Shown here: positions 13,201 through 24,803 of the stretch, piece after piece
How positions within the stretch are numbered: position 1 is the stretch's first letter
How the letters are laid out: each line of letters starts with the position of its first letter
Source: Ficedula albicollis
Taxonomy: Eukaryota > Chordata > Aves > Passeriformes > Muscicapidae
Reading direction: 5' to 3'
DNA: 64,000 nucleotides
NCBI RefSeq assembly: GCF_000247815.1
Contig: NC_021681.1
Location: 5,764,713-5,828,712, forward strand
Notes under the pieces: generated by a model
The model's database searches: none
Seen by the model: only the letters and a program-made list of their open reading frames with translations
Told to the model about the DNA's origin: nothing
Program-made: the position numbers and the translations under genes

Positions 13201-14489
13201 CCTTGGATAAATGTTCCTAGACATGTCCAGGGACAGGAGGAATTCCCACACATGGAATGGGAACACCATTTCACCAGCTGCCAGCCTTTGAAAGGCACCC
13301 ATCCTACCTCCCAAATCCAGGCTGGAACAGGTCAGGGGATGAAGGACAGCTGTGACCCAGGGCACGTTTCATCGTGGCAAGGAGGAAGCCAAGCCCCATC
13401 CCATGGACAGGAGGCTTCCCCCTGCAGAGGGAAGGAAATGGCAGCCCATGCTCTGTGGCACAAACACCGCATGGGATGATGGCCGCACATCCAGCCCAAA
13501 AACTTTTTGGGTTTTTTTGTCTCGTTTCCCACGTGATGGAATTGAAGGGTTTCCTGCTGAGCTCTGAAAAGGGCAGAAACAATAACCTTTGCAATTAGCA
13601 CTTGGCAGAACGAGCTCCTGTCCACAATAAATGAACGGAACCAATTAGGGAGGAGGGAAAATCATCAGATGCCGTAAGGTAAATGCTGGCTCTGCCAGAG
13701 TATGAGCAGAGGCTGTTCTGGAGCACAGCCACTCTGGGACATCCTGCTGGCCCCGAGGAGGGACAGACAAAGGCTTCCTCCCTGTGCCCAAGCTTTGTCC
13801 CAGCCAGGGGAGGGGTGGAAAGCCAAGCCACACTGCTATTTGAGACCTGTCATTTGAAATTTGTTGCCGTGTTCTCGCCTTGCTGGTGGCAGCCGTATCC
13901 CAAAGGGGCCTCTCAAGGCAGGGGTGGGTCACAGACCAGTCCTTCAAGGGGTGAAATTCTCAGCTGGGATATGATGGGTGGATGAACTGTGTTAGAACTT
14001 TTCCTCTTAGCTTTGTTTGTCCAAGACCCTCAGTTCCTGCCTGTTGTAGCTTGTATCTGTAGGGCACAGAGGTTCCTCACCTGCCACTCCCTGCAAGGGG
14101 GACACTGAGGAGCAGGGCTGGTGTCCCTGTCAAACCTCACCAGCTGCTTGTGGCCAAGAGCTGCAGCCAGTGCCCCTGCTGAGAGCAGAGACCACCAGGA
14201 TGGGGACACGTGCCAGAGAGGACTCCCAGGGCTGAGCCATCCTCAACAGCAAACGTGGCCTGAAATAATCAGAACACTGGTTTTTCAGCCCCTGCCTGGT
14301 CCAACATGCTCCATTCTTCCATCCAGCTGAAGCAGAAACCTGTATTTCAGCTTTAGAAATGCATTTGAGCCAGCATCCCAGGAAAGATCACTCTGCTGCT
14401 CTGTTCAGATTGACTTGGACATGAGAAAAGGCGTGTGCCTCAGGAAGGGAGAAAGGAAGCATAAACCAGGCAAAGTGACAAACAGCAGC
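10214..14489. other. Unique non-coding sequence with AT-rich islands
   Basis: No gene or transposon is recognised. AT-rich segments at about 10780-10930 and 12040-12260 keep low repetitiveness and could be conserved non-coding DNA, but the sequence alone does not show this. A 13-base motif is repeated 19 bp apart near 11034-11065. Confidence 0.5.
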
Positions 14490-14690
14490 ATGTCAGGAAG
14501 GGGGGATGTGCCTGGTGGGCTCAGCAGAGATCACTCCCAGACCCATCTGTTGTCACCTCTTCATTAACGAGCTGGAAAAAGAAGTAAAGAACAAATAACA
14601 GAACTGGCAGACCCCTCTATACTAGGAGGTGATGCCATCCTGCAGTGAAGGACAGGGACATAAAACAAATGAGAAGACAGGTTAGAAATC
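14490..14690 (+). mobile_element. Probable CR1 LINE internal (reverse transcriptase) fragment
   Basis: Around 14545-14580 the + strand can be read as a degraded 'LFINELEKEVK'-like peptide, similar to the conserved CR1 stretch just after the reverse-transcriptase core (LFNIFINDLEEG type). A further match is a 'LADPSILGG'-like stretch near 14600-14630. Reading frames are broken, so it is a decayed relic. Boundaries are approximate. A chance match is possible but less likely given order and spacing. Confidence 0.5.
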
Positions 14691-15689
14691 AGGGTAGGAA
14701 ATAAAGAACAGTGAGAAAAATGTCTCTCCACACAGATTTACAGAGGGGATCAAAACCATTCAGGCAATCAGAAATTCCCCTCTGCAAAGGGTTCTGGTAT
14801 TTCAGATTTGTAGGTGCTGTTACACAAAAGCCAAAACCGTCCCTGGAAGAAAGGGAGCGTCCCTGGTTCAATGCACCAGACAATTATTTACTGTTTGCTG
14901 GGGATTTTTCTCTCTGAGAGGAAGTCCATGAATATTTCAGACAGCAGGGACATGAAGATCTGCCCCCATGGACATCTCCACAGTCACCCCGTGGGAATTC
15001 AGTCCCTCACTATCCAAAAAGCCTGGGTCTGATTTCATAACCCCAGAGTACATCCAACTTCAGCTCCCAGGCTTTTCTTCTTCCTTTCTCCTCAGAATCC
15101 CTTTTTGCTTCAATAGAAGCTACATAAACACTCAGCTCCCAGAAGCACTGCTGTAGGAAAACAGGAATACTCACATGAGCCTCCAGCATCCCTCCCCAGC
15201 CAGCAAAGCTCAAAGGACCCAAGCAATGAATTCATGCATCCAGAAAAACTCAGAAAATTCTTAAGGAGACTCCATTGACTGCATGCAAAAGAAAGCCCCA
15301 ATGAGGAGTGATTGGGAGTGTTGTTTTTAAAGCCACATTCAAGGTGGTTCTCCTGAAATTCACCTGGATGTGGACACAAGAACAAGATTTAGACAAGACA
15401 GATGCACACACAAACAGCCAAGAGGGGTAGGAGGGCTGAATAAACACACAGCTCTGGGGTTTCAGTGGCTACATACAGTTATACCTTTTTTTTAAAGTAT
15501 ATATACAGTATTGGGTGGATGCAGAGATGCTCAGAAATCATTGAAGATGACCTGTTGAGGTCTCAGTGTGAAAAATCACCCTTCCCAGAATTTTTTCCTC
15601 TTCTTTCTTGCTTTCTCCTCTTGGATTAGAGAGCCAGCACACTGGACTATAAATGGGCACTCAGCAGCACTGGCCTTCTCCCAAGCCTT
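14691..15689. other. Unique non-coding sequence
   Basis: Nothing is recognised apart from a T/A-rich stretch near 15485-15510. Open frames are short. Confidence 0.5.
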
Positions 15690-15925
15690 AAATTGTTTAT
15701 AGCTCATTCGATCTGCACTTACAGCCTGGGATCTGCTAATCTAATTGCATCTTCTTTCTATGGCTGTGCTTTTTTTCTTTTTAAACACCATCTTATCTAA
15801 TCAGCACCATTTGCATTGTGTGAAGTCTATACATGCTCCAGGAGCCCAGTCAATCAGATTTAATACATCAAAGAGCTTTCTTTTCCTAAAGCTCAGCGAT
15901 TTATTTTTTATTATTTAAGCATGAA
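15690..15925. other. AT-rich candidate conserved non-coding element
   Basis: This AT-rich, non-repetitive segment contains an exact POU octamer ATTTGCAT at 15809-15816, several TAAT/ATTA homeodomain-type cores and CTTATCTAATC. It contrasts with the GC-richer flanks. Such composition is typical of developmental enhancers, but conservation cannot be judged without alignment. Confidence 0.3.
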
Positions 15926-16864
15926 TATGTGTGCTCAAAGCAGGGATTTGCAAAGATTTGGCAGGACTGGGTTTTCTTCTCATTTTTAGGGAAAACTATG
16001 GTGCTAAAGTGTGGCTGGAGTTTCTGTGCTCCTGCACCACATCTTCCCCTCCACTTCCCAACACCCAGAGTGGAGATGCTGCTGTGACCTTTTTCCATGT
16101 GATTACCTGGGACAGGCACAGCTTGTCTGGGGGCACAGCAGCACAGTGGGAATCCCAGAAAAGCTCTGCACATTCCCTGAACCCACATTCCCTGAATGGC
16201 TGGTGCAGAGCGATGGGAGCAGTCCCAGAGAGTGACAAGTGATCAACTGATCACTCAAGTGATCTCCTCACTTCCCCTCTGCCTTCTGCTGCCCTCAGCC
16301 ACTTGGATTTCCTGAGAGGCCAAAGACACATCATCCCATAGGTCTCTGGAAGGAGGAAGCCTTCCAGGCTGCTACAACTTACTAGTTCCTGATTTATAAA
16401 CTCTCTTCCCCTTCCAGTGCTGATTCATGCAGCAGAGAATGTTCCTTCTCCCCTCTGTGCAATTACTGAGCACAAACATTGGCTTTTAATTACAAGAATA
16501 AAGTTGTTCCCATTAAAAATGAAGTTCTTAGAAGCTTAATAACCGAAGTTTTCAGGAAGGCACTGTGATCCTACTTGCAAGGACTGACCACACAGACACC
16601 TTTAAGTTGACATGTCAAACTGGGCACACATTTACTCTCATTCTCCAATCCTTCCTCCCTGCCCGCAATTTCTGCTCAGATTTGATCTCTGGTTTCCCTA
16701 GACTGCAATCACTGCTGCAGAAATGCAGCTGAAGTCTACAGGTTGTTCTCCAGTCCACTTCTGGAACCTGGTGGGAAAGCAACTGTGTCACCTCAGCTCC
16801 TTCTGCCACTTCCCAGCTATGGTAGACATCCAAAGAGGAGTTTTGTCCAATACTCACACACAAA
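15926..16864. other. Unique non-coding sequence
   Basis: No gene or transposon is recognised. A short inverted repeat, GTGATCA-AC-TGATCAC, lies at 16239-16254. Confidence 0.5.
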
Positions 16865-16908
16865 GAACCCTTTGAAAAATTCACCCAAATCTGTGTGAAA
16901 AAGCAGAT

Positions 16909-16952
<44 letters not shown>

Positions 16953-16996
16953 ACCCTTTGAAAAGTTCACCCAAATCTGTGTGAAAAAGCAGATTT
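16865..16996. repeat. 46-bp direct duplication separated by a 41-base poly-G tract
   Basis: The 46 bp at 16865-16910 recur at 16951-16996 with one mismatch (A versus G within 'gaaaaattcac'/'gaaaagttcac'). The only sequence between them is the G run 16911-16951, whose last G is also the first base of the second copy. This resembles two overlapping contig or read ends joined through an artefactual G run. Confidence 0.95.
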
Positions 16997-17300
16997 CTGC
17001 TGTTAAGTCATGGCATGACTAGCCCAGGGCTTGCTTTTGTTCTAGATCTCATCCTGAAGGGTTTGATTTAGAAGCAGTGGCACCACAGCTTTTGCCTCTT
17101 GGATCTACCCTGAATGGAGAATCCCAGCTGCCCCCTGCCACGAGGCTCTGGATCAAATCAGAGTCAGGATGAGGCCAGAACACTGATCCGGGTCTGACGG
17201 GTGTCATTTTTCCTCTATCAACAAAAAAAAAAAGAAAGAGAAAACACCCACATCTATGATTTATCCACCAACTCATTCCCTCCTCCCCTACCTCAGTAAA
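16997..17300. other. Unique non-coding sequence before the minisatellite
   Basis: No gene is recognised. An A-rich stretch (11-13 A) lies around 17222-17234, just upstream of the tandem array. Confidence 0.5.
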
Positions 17301-18059
17301 ATAACACCATCCCAAAGACATCCCAGCCCCACTGCTAAAACAACACCATCCCAAAGACATCCCAGCCCCACTGCTAAAACAACACCATCCCAAAGACATC
17401 CCAGCCCCACTGCTAAAACAACACCATCCCAAAGACATCCCAGCCCCACTGCTAAAACAACACCATCCCAAAGACATCCCAGCCCCACTGCTAAAACAAC
17501 ACCATCCCAAAGACATCCCAGCCCCACTGCTAAAACAACACCATCCCAAAGACATCCCAGCCCCACTGCTAAAACAACACCATCCCAAAGACATCCCAGC
17601 CCCACTGCTAAAACAACACCATCCCAAAGACATCCCAGCCCCACTGCTAAAACAACACCATCCCAAAGACATCCCAGCCCCACTGCTAAAACAACACCAT
17701 CCCAAAGACATCCCAGCCCCACTGCTAAAACAACACCATCCCAAAGACATCCCAGCCCCACTGCTAAAACAACACCATCCCAAAGACATCCCAGCCCCAC
17801 TGCTAAAACAACACCATCCCAAAGACATCCCAGCCCCACTGCTAAAACAACACCATCCCAAAGACATCCCAGCCCCACTGCTAAAACAACACCATCCCAA
17901 AGACATCCCAGCCCCACTGCTAAAACAACACCATCCCAAAGACATCCCAGCCCCACTGCTAAAACAACACCATCCCAAAGACATCCCAGCCCCACTGCTA
18001 AAACAACACCATCCCAAAGACATCCCAGCCCCACTGCTAAAACAACACCATCCCAAAGA
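17301..18059. repeat. 39-bp minisatellite, about 19.5 copies
   Basis: Nineteen complete 39-bp units plus an 18-bp partial unit are arranged head to tail. The unit begins ACAACACCATCCCAAAGACA on the + strand. The first unit differs by one base (ATA for ACA), and the sequence after 18059 looks like a degenerate partial unit. By eye the internal units are identical, implying recent expansion or homogenisation. Because 39 is a multiple of three, the array stays open in three frames (13-residue repeats), which explains the 248-363 codon frames. The complementary strand has G3-G4 runs in each unit. Confidence 0.98.
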
Positions 18060-18364
18060 CTTCACAGCCTTCTCCTGCCAGACCAGCTGAGTCCCACCCT
18101 GGTGAGGGACAGGTGTCCTCCTTTTCCTGGGAGAGCTGATCCTGAGCTTCAGTTAAAGTGGATTTCAATAGCCTGGAATCCAACAGGCTTCCAAATTATT
18201 CTCTTTTTCTTTCTGGGTGTATTTGGTCACCAAGTCTTGTTTCTCTCCACAGGGCAGTCACTCACTAAACCTGCCTGCTTATTTAAACCTCACAGCCTCA
18301 GTCCAGTGCCATTTTGCCACCTGAGACCAAAAACCTGGAGTCCCTGAGTCATTGAAAGGAAGAT
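18060..18364. other. Unique non-coding sequence
   Basis: The first ~20 bp resemble a decayed minisatellite unit. After that I recognise nothing, and there is no exon or repeat. Confidence 0.5.
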
Positions 18365-18560
18365 GCAATTAGCACCAATTCTGCCTGGCTCACTCCCTCC
18401 TATTCCATGCCCATGTCTGAAGCTCCTTCCTTTGTGAGCTCTAATGCGTGTTTAATGTGCAACTTAATTATTTGATTACAACAGCATAATTGTGTAATTG
18501 TAATGTATTGTAAGTTGGCTGGAAGGAGAGGGGAGACGTTTGCCGAGTGACGTGGAATTC
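18365..18560. other. AT-rich candidate conserved non-coding element
   Basis: A dense set of homeodomain-type cores lies between about 18460 and 18510 (TTAATTA at 18464-18470, ATTA at 18475, TAATTG at 18495). It is followed by a GA-rich, CpG-containing motif (18525-18543) that recurs exactly at 36449-36467. The combination suggests a regulatory element rather than neutral DNA. Function is inferred. Confidence 0.3.
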
Positions 18561-18690
18561 ACACAACAGCAGCACTGAGGAGGCAGAAGAAATCCAACGA
18601 GACAACAATTTGGAGGAATAGTTAACAAAATGGGCACTTTGGAAAATGAAAAGTAGCTGGACTGTTTTTTAATCTTTGTAATTAATTTAT

Positions 18691-18823
18691 TCTTCCCCCT
18701 TGTTGTGATCAGTGAGAAATACTCTGCTCGCTGCCAAAGCACGAGCGAGCGTGTTTCTTCCCCCTTGTTGCGTTGTGATCAGTGAGAAATTCTCTGCTCG
18801 CTGCCAAAGCACGAGCGAGCGTG
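18691..18823. repeat. Two-copy tandem duplication, about 65-70 bp unit
   Basis: The unit starting TCTTCCCCCTTGTTG occurs at 18691 and 18756. Its later part (AGTGAGAAAT...GAGCGAGCGTG) occurs at 18711-18753 and 18781-18823. The second copy has a 5-bp insertion (CGTTG) and one substitution. Each copy keeps a CpG-containing GAGCGAGCGTG, unusual for decaying neutral DNA. Confidence 0.92.
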
Positions 18824-21337
18824 GCTGTGCTGGAAGTGTGGGTCCTGTCCCCGCCACATTCCCCCAGGAAAACTCCAGATGTGCCCTAATTGTTCTGAGC
18901 TGGCCCTCGAGAAATGGTAGCAGAGCAACACAGAGTTTTTACAGGATCAGAGGAACCCAGAGCTCAGCCACGTATAAACCAACAGAGCCAAACAGCCTCC
19001 TCTGGAATAGCCTTGCCATGGAAATAGGAAGAGATGCACAGAGGGGCTCATGGCAATTCATCACAGAGCAGTAATTCAAGTACCTGGATGAGCCCTCTGG
19101 GCCATCTCAGTGCAATGCATTTGCTCTCCAACATCTGGACTTTGGATCAGAACGCTCCTGTCCATGGGCCAAACCCAAAAATGAGGGGGAAAACCCTGGA
19201 AGACTTTGATCAAGGTGAGCAACAGACACGGGAGCTCCCTGCAAGGATTGCAAACCACATCTTGGAGATCAATTCTGAGCCCAGCTCCATGAGCTCTCCA
19301 GTTTCTCCTTGCTCTCCTCCAAGATTTTAATGACTCCCTGTCCTCCAGCAGCAAGGAGAGCCACATTCCCAAGGAGACCCACATTCCCAAGAACACCACA
19401 TCAATAAATAAGAGCAGCAGCAGCTGAGACAGCCAGCTCAGCCTCCTCATCCCACATCTGGTGAGGCACAGTCTGCCTGCACCATCCCCAGTTTCTGTGG
19501 GAGACACAAGCCCTCAGGAATTACTGTAGAGATCACTGAACCTGTTTCTCATCAGCAATTGATGGATAACTGGCAAGGGCTCGTACCAGCAACGCTTCCC
19601 ACAGCGAGGGTTTCTCCAGCCCCCATGGACACATCTGTACCCAAATCCTGGCAGCTGCACACACTCTGCCACAGGCTGCTCTACAGGGGACATTTCCACA
19701 CAACTGGGGCTACACTCGTGGCCATTCCAGCCAAGTTTCTCCCTTGTGAAACAGCCATCCCAACCAAGCTTTGGCAAAAAATCTGTGGGATCCCGACCCA
19801 TTTCAAATCCTGCTCTGGGGTGAGCACAAACTCTGGAGAAAGGAGCACTGAGACTCTCCTGAGGTCAGCCACACAGAGGGAGAGACAGCCTGTCCATCTG
19901 CCAGCTACCCAAAACAGATTAAGGAGCAAACTCTGGGATGTGGAAGTGGTCTCTCCACCAGAAACAGCCAGCTCTTGTAGCAATGCCAGCCAGGGAGGGA
20001 TAGAGAATGGAACCAAATAATTGCAGTTATGCCCATTCTAAATTGGCCACAATTTTAACTCATACTCTTTGAAGAAGCCAAATTTCAGTCCAGAGGGACT
20101 GTTTCTCCCTGGGGTCTTTCACTGTGTTCACACCAGGGTTAACAGCACAACACAATTCCAGTGTAAAGCTTCCCTCCCCAGTTTGCCCATGGAAAGAGCT
20201 GCAGGAATACCAGGAGGCTCCACCCTTTCCCAGAAACAGACATTTTGGGATTTGAATCATACACCACAACCCTCAAAAATTCTGCCATCTCCAAGCTTGC
20301 AGCAAGGCACAGAAATATTTTCTACCAAAACAAGAACTCAGCACTTAGAGATGATGCTTCAGGATAAAAGTGTTTGTTTGGTGGAGTTTACTCTTAAAAG
20401 AATGTCATCTGAAGCCAGAGTAAAAACATTTCTGGTTTACAATTAGAGAAAATAAAGATTTGTATGCACGCTCTGCTTAAAATAAAAAGGGAAAAAAAGA
20501 GGATTTAATGGAATCCTAACAGAGCAGATTTGGCATATCCCACACATTCCATTGCTTTAGAATAAAAACGACAAGCAAACTTTCTGTGCTGAAGCTTTCT
20601 TGCTGTTTGGCTGACTGCAAGGCAAGAAGAGGCTGCAGATTGGCCTGGGCCAGCAAGGATTTCCAGAGCATCTCTCTCAGCAGCAATCAGGGCTATCAGC
20701 TTTAAAACCCACCGCTGATTCCTCTGCCATTCCAGAGGAATTCGTTAACATTTTGCTCCTGGACAAAGGAGGAGAGGCTCTTTCCTGTGGATGTGGGCAG
20801 CTGCTGGGCCCCCCAGCAGCATCCATCACCCAGCATGTGAGGTCTGGGATTCCTGCTGGTGCAGCAGAGTGTTTGTGTGCATTTCTGAGTGCCTCAGAGT
20901 TATGATGTTGTGCCAAGGCTTGTCTGACTCTTCGGGGAGGTCACTCAGACATGTTGTAATTCAACAGACGTGCAAGAAACACAATTTAGCACCATCTTCC
21001 CACCTTCCAACCACTCTGGCTCCAAGGAAAAGGAAAACAAAACACAATGTTCATAACGCATGGGTGGCAGGTTCCTGATCTCACAGCACAGCTGCTGCCC
21101 GTGCTGCCCAACACACAGACAAAATCTGGGGTGGGAGGAGATTCTGAGCTGCTTTTCCAGAGGAGTGAGCCCCAGGCTCATCCACTGGTGTGATCCCACA
21201 CAGCTTCCCTGCAGTGAGGGCTGGAAACCTCTGTCAGGGAGGGAAATCTGGATTGATGCTGCTAATTAAAAGGGACAGAGGACATGGTGGGCAGGACCAA
21301 ACATCTTCTCTTTAGTTGAGGAGGTGCATACAGGATG
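18824..21337. other. Unique non-coding sequence
   Basis: No gene or transposon is recognised. There is a short internal repeat of CCCACATTCCCAAG type near 19357-19395. AT-rich sequence lies around 20400-20580. Confidence 0.5.
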
Positions 21338-21665
21338 TCAGAGAAACATGGAAAGGTTTGAGTTGGGAGGACCTTAAAGCTCATCCAGTTCCACCCCTGC
21401 CATGGGCAGGGACGCCCTCCACTATCCCAGGTTACTCCAAACCCCATCCAGCCTGGCCTTGGACACTGCCAGGGATCCAGGAGCAGCCACCCTGAGCCAT
21501 GGCCTCACCACTCTCACAGGGAGCAATTCCTTCCCAACATCCAGTCTAAACCTACTCTTTGGCAGTAGGAAGCCATTCCCCATGTCCTAGTACTCCAGAT
21601 TCTTGTAAACAGTCTCTCTCCATTTTTCTTGTCAGCTCCTTCAGGTACTGGAATGTCCCAGTAAT
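21338..21665 (-). mobile_element. CR1 LINE 3' fragment (antisense)
   Basis: This is the reverse complement of the CR1 3' end: a 'gttgggaggaccttaaagctcatcc' region, 'gccatgggcagggac', 'ccatccagcctggccttgg', and 'agtctaaacctactctttggcag', ending near 21665. About 325 bp is present and 5'-truncated. It preserves the ordinary bases that are replaced by G in the copy at 5823-6415 and so serves as an internal control. Confidence 0.9.
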
Positions 21666-22806
<1,141 letters not shown>

Positions 22807-23470
22807 GCATATATCCCATTTTACAACTGGAAAAATTCTCCCTTTATCACGGACTTGTCTGAGTGTGAAATGAGTTCCTGGCTTCTTGTTTCTGGCAGTG
22901 CTGTGCTTCCCTCTGGGGTTTGTGGGTGGAATGTGGGCTCCTTGCTCTCACACCCCCCATCCCAGCATCCAGCATCTCCATGGAAAGGGCTCTGTCATCT
23001 TTCAAAGCTCTGATTTGGGAGAACTGGGTCCACTCCAGATCAAAAAGACCTGCAAAAATAGAGGGTGATGCAAGAAACAGCTTTGCCTTTTGAGGGGAGA
23101 TGAAAAGAGCTCGGCTCACTTAGTCCAACAAAACAAAAGCCAAGAAGGGACATGGCTGGGGTCTGGAAATACATGGAGGGCTGGAGAAGGAAAAAGGGAG
23201 GGAGGAAAACAGGAGGAAAAAGAGCCATTCCGGTCGATGAACAAAGCATCTGGGAATGAATATAGGCTGGAGTTTAGAAACACATGCTGAGACTTTCTAA
23301 CAGGCTTCCCTTGGGAGTTGCTGGGCAAAACCTAAAAAAGGGATTTTGCATAACTCGGGCTCCTGCAAGGCATTGGCAGTGGTTGGGAAGGAACATCAGG
23401 CTCCACGGAGCCTGTCCTGTCTTCACAGAGGGTTTTCTGGGATCCACAGCCAGCCCAGACAAGAAGCCAC
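22807..23470. other. Unique non-coding sequence
   Basis: No gene or transposon is recognised. A purine-rich patch lies at about 23183-23226. Confidence 0.5.
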
Positions 23471-23720
23471 TTGATTAATTATTGCCTCTGCTGACTTCTC
23501 CCACCTACTGCTCCGTTCAACCCCAATTATTCAGGATCAGCTCCTAACAATCTATTGAAGAGGTACAGCTTTTCATTTGCATAAGCAGTTTCAGCCAACA
23601 CAGTCTGTTGAGACAGAAAATATACACTGAATATTTAGCAAGTCTGATGGCATTTCAAGAGCATGTGACGGCACACAATTGATGACATCATGCATTTCTT
23701 CTCTTTCCTGAAGCTCAAGT
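23471..23720. other. AT-rich candidate conserved non-coding element
   Basis: The segment contains TTAATTATTG at the left edge, CCAATTATTC, an exact octamer ATTTGCAT at 23575-23582, and AATTGATGACATCATGCAT (CRE/AP-1-like plus octamer-like) near 23678-23696. It is non-repetitive and AT-rich. This mix of POU, homeodomain and bZIP-like sites fits an enhancer, but only comparative data could establish it. Confidence 0.35.
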
Positions 23721-24151
23721 CTAATGTGGCCCAGAACTTCACCCAAAACTGGTTGGCTCGGGGTTAAAAAAATAATTAAAAGAAAGAAATGTACACAGAG
23801 TGTTTTTACAGAGTGTTTCTAGATTTAGATGCAGCTCCCAGAGAACACCATCCAGCAATATCAGATTTTATACAGAACTGCAAAATTAGATGCAAAGCCC
23901 TGGAGTAGGAATAAAGATTAGAGACAAGCACTTCTCTCCTCCTTCTGGGAGAGGTGCAACAAGCTGCTCTGTTGAGGTCCCAGGAGGGTTTGAGCCACAA
24001 ACCCACTGTCAGATCATACAATCCCAGGCTGCCATTCCGGCCTGGCAGGTGGCTGGGGCCCAGCTGTGCAGCATGGCCAGGTTTTGGAGAGACCAGCTCC
24101 TCACTGGGATTGGCTCCTGAGCACTGATGACCAGAGATGCTCCCACAGCAA

Positions 24152-24154
<3 letters not shown>
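23721..24154. other. Unique non-coding sequence
   Basis: There is a short duplicated motif (ACAGAGTGTTTxTA type) near 23795-23820, otherwise nothing recognised. Confidence 0.5.
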
Positions 24155-24188
<34 letters not shown>

Positions 24189-24191
24189 TGT

Positions 24192-24229
<38 letters not shown>

Positions 24230-24254
24230 TTTTTTTTTTTTTTTTTTTTTTTTT
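24155..24254. repeat. T33-GTGTC-G35-T27 homopolymer sandwich
   Basis: There are 33 T at 24155-24187, then GTGTC, 35 G at 24193-24227, and 27 T at 24228-24254. The layout mirrors the T-G-T block at 22359-22806. It is the last G tract in the window. Confidence 0.95.
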
Positions 24255-24522
24255 CTGTTGTGACCTCTCCTCCAATATCTGAGTATCCCTCAGCTGGGGT
24301 GGATCAGTATCGGTGTGCAAAAGCCTCCATGTGCCCTTTCCCATGTCCCAGGGCTCTGTTCCTGGCTCTGTTCCATCCATTCTAGAGCTCCTGGAGCAAC
24401 CACCAGTGCACTAAAGGATGCTCCAGGAAGGAGCAGGAAGAGCTCTCGAGGAAGGGCAGCCAGCAGCATACATCTGGCTGAGTGTCACATGGCCTTACAG
24501 AATCACAGTCCCTTTACAGCTC

Positions 24523-24803
24523 CCAGATCATAGAATTCAAGAATGGTTTGGGTTGGAAGGAACCTTACGGACCTTCCACTATCCCAGGTTGTCCCACACC
24601 CCATCCAGCCTGGCACTGGACACTTTCATGGATCCAGGGGCAGCCACAGCTTCTCTGGGCACCTGTGCCAGGGCCTCCCCACCCTCACAGGGAAGAATTC
24701 CTTGCCAATATCCCATCCAAACCTGCCCTTTTCAGCATTAAGCCATTCCCCCTTGACCTTTCCGTTCAAGTCCTTGTCTAAAGTCTCTCTCCAGCTCTCT
24801 TGG
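24523..24803 (-). mobile_element. CR1 LINE 3' fragment (antisense) with internal deletion
   Basis: It starts with the terminal 'atcatagaattcaag' repeats and 'ggtttgggttggaagg', and continues through 'ccatccagcctggcac', 'ggatccaggggcagcc' and 'aagccattcccccttgacc'. Compared with the copy at 21338-21665, about 40-50 bp is missing just after 'ggaaccttacgg'. It is 5'-truncated and non-coding. Confidence 0.9.

Noticed and set aside
17049..18347. Repeat-protein-like open frames (13-residue repeats, 248-363 codons)
   Set aside because: The 39-bp minisatellite unit is a multiple of three and lacks stops in three frames. Openness on both strands and perfect DNA identity of units argue for a non-coding tandem array.
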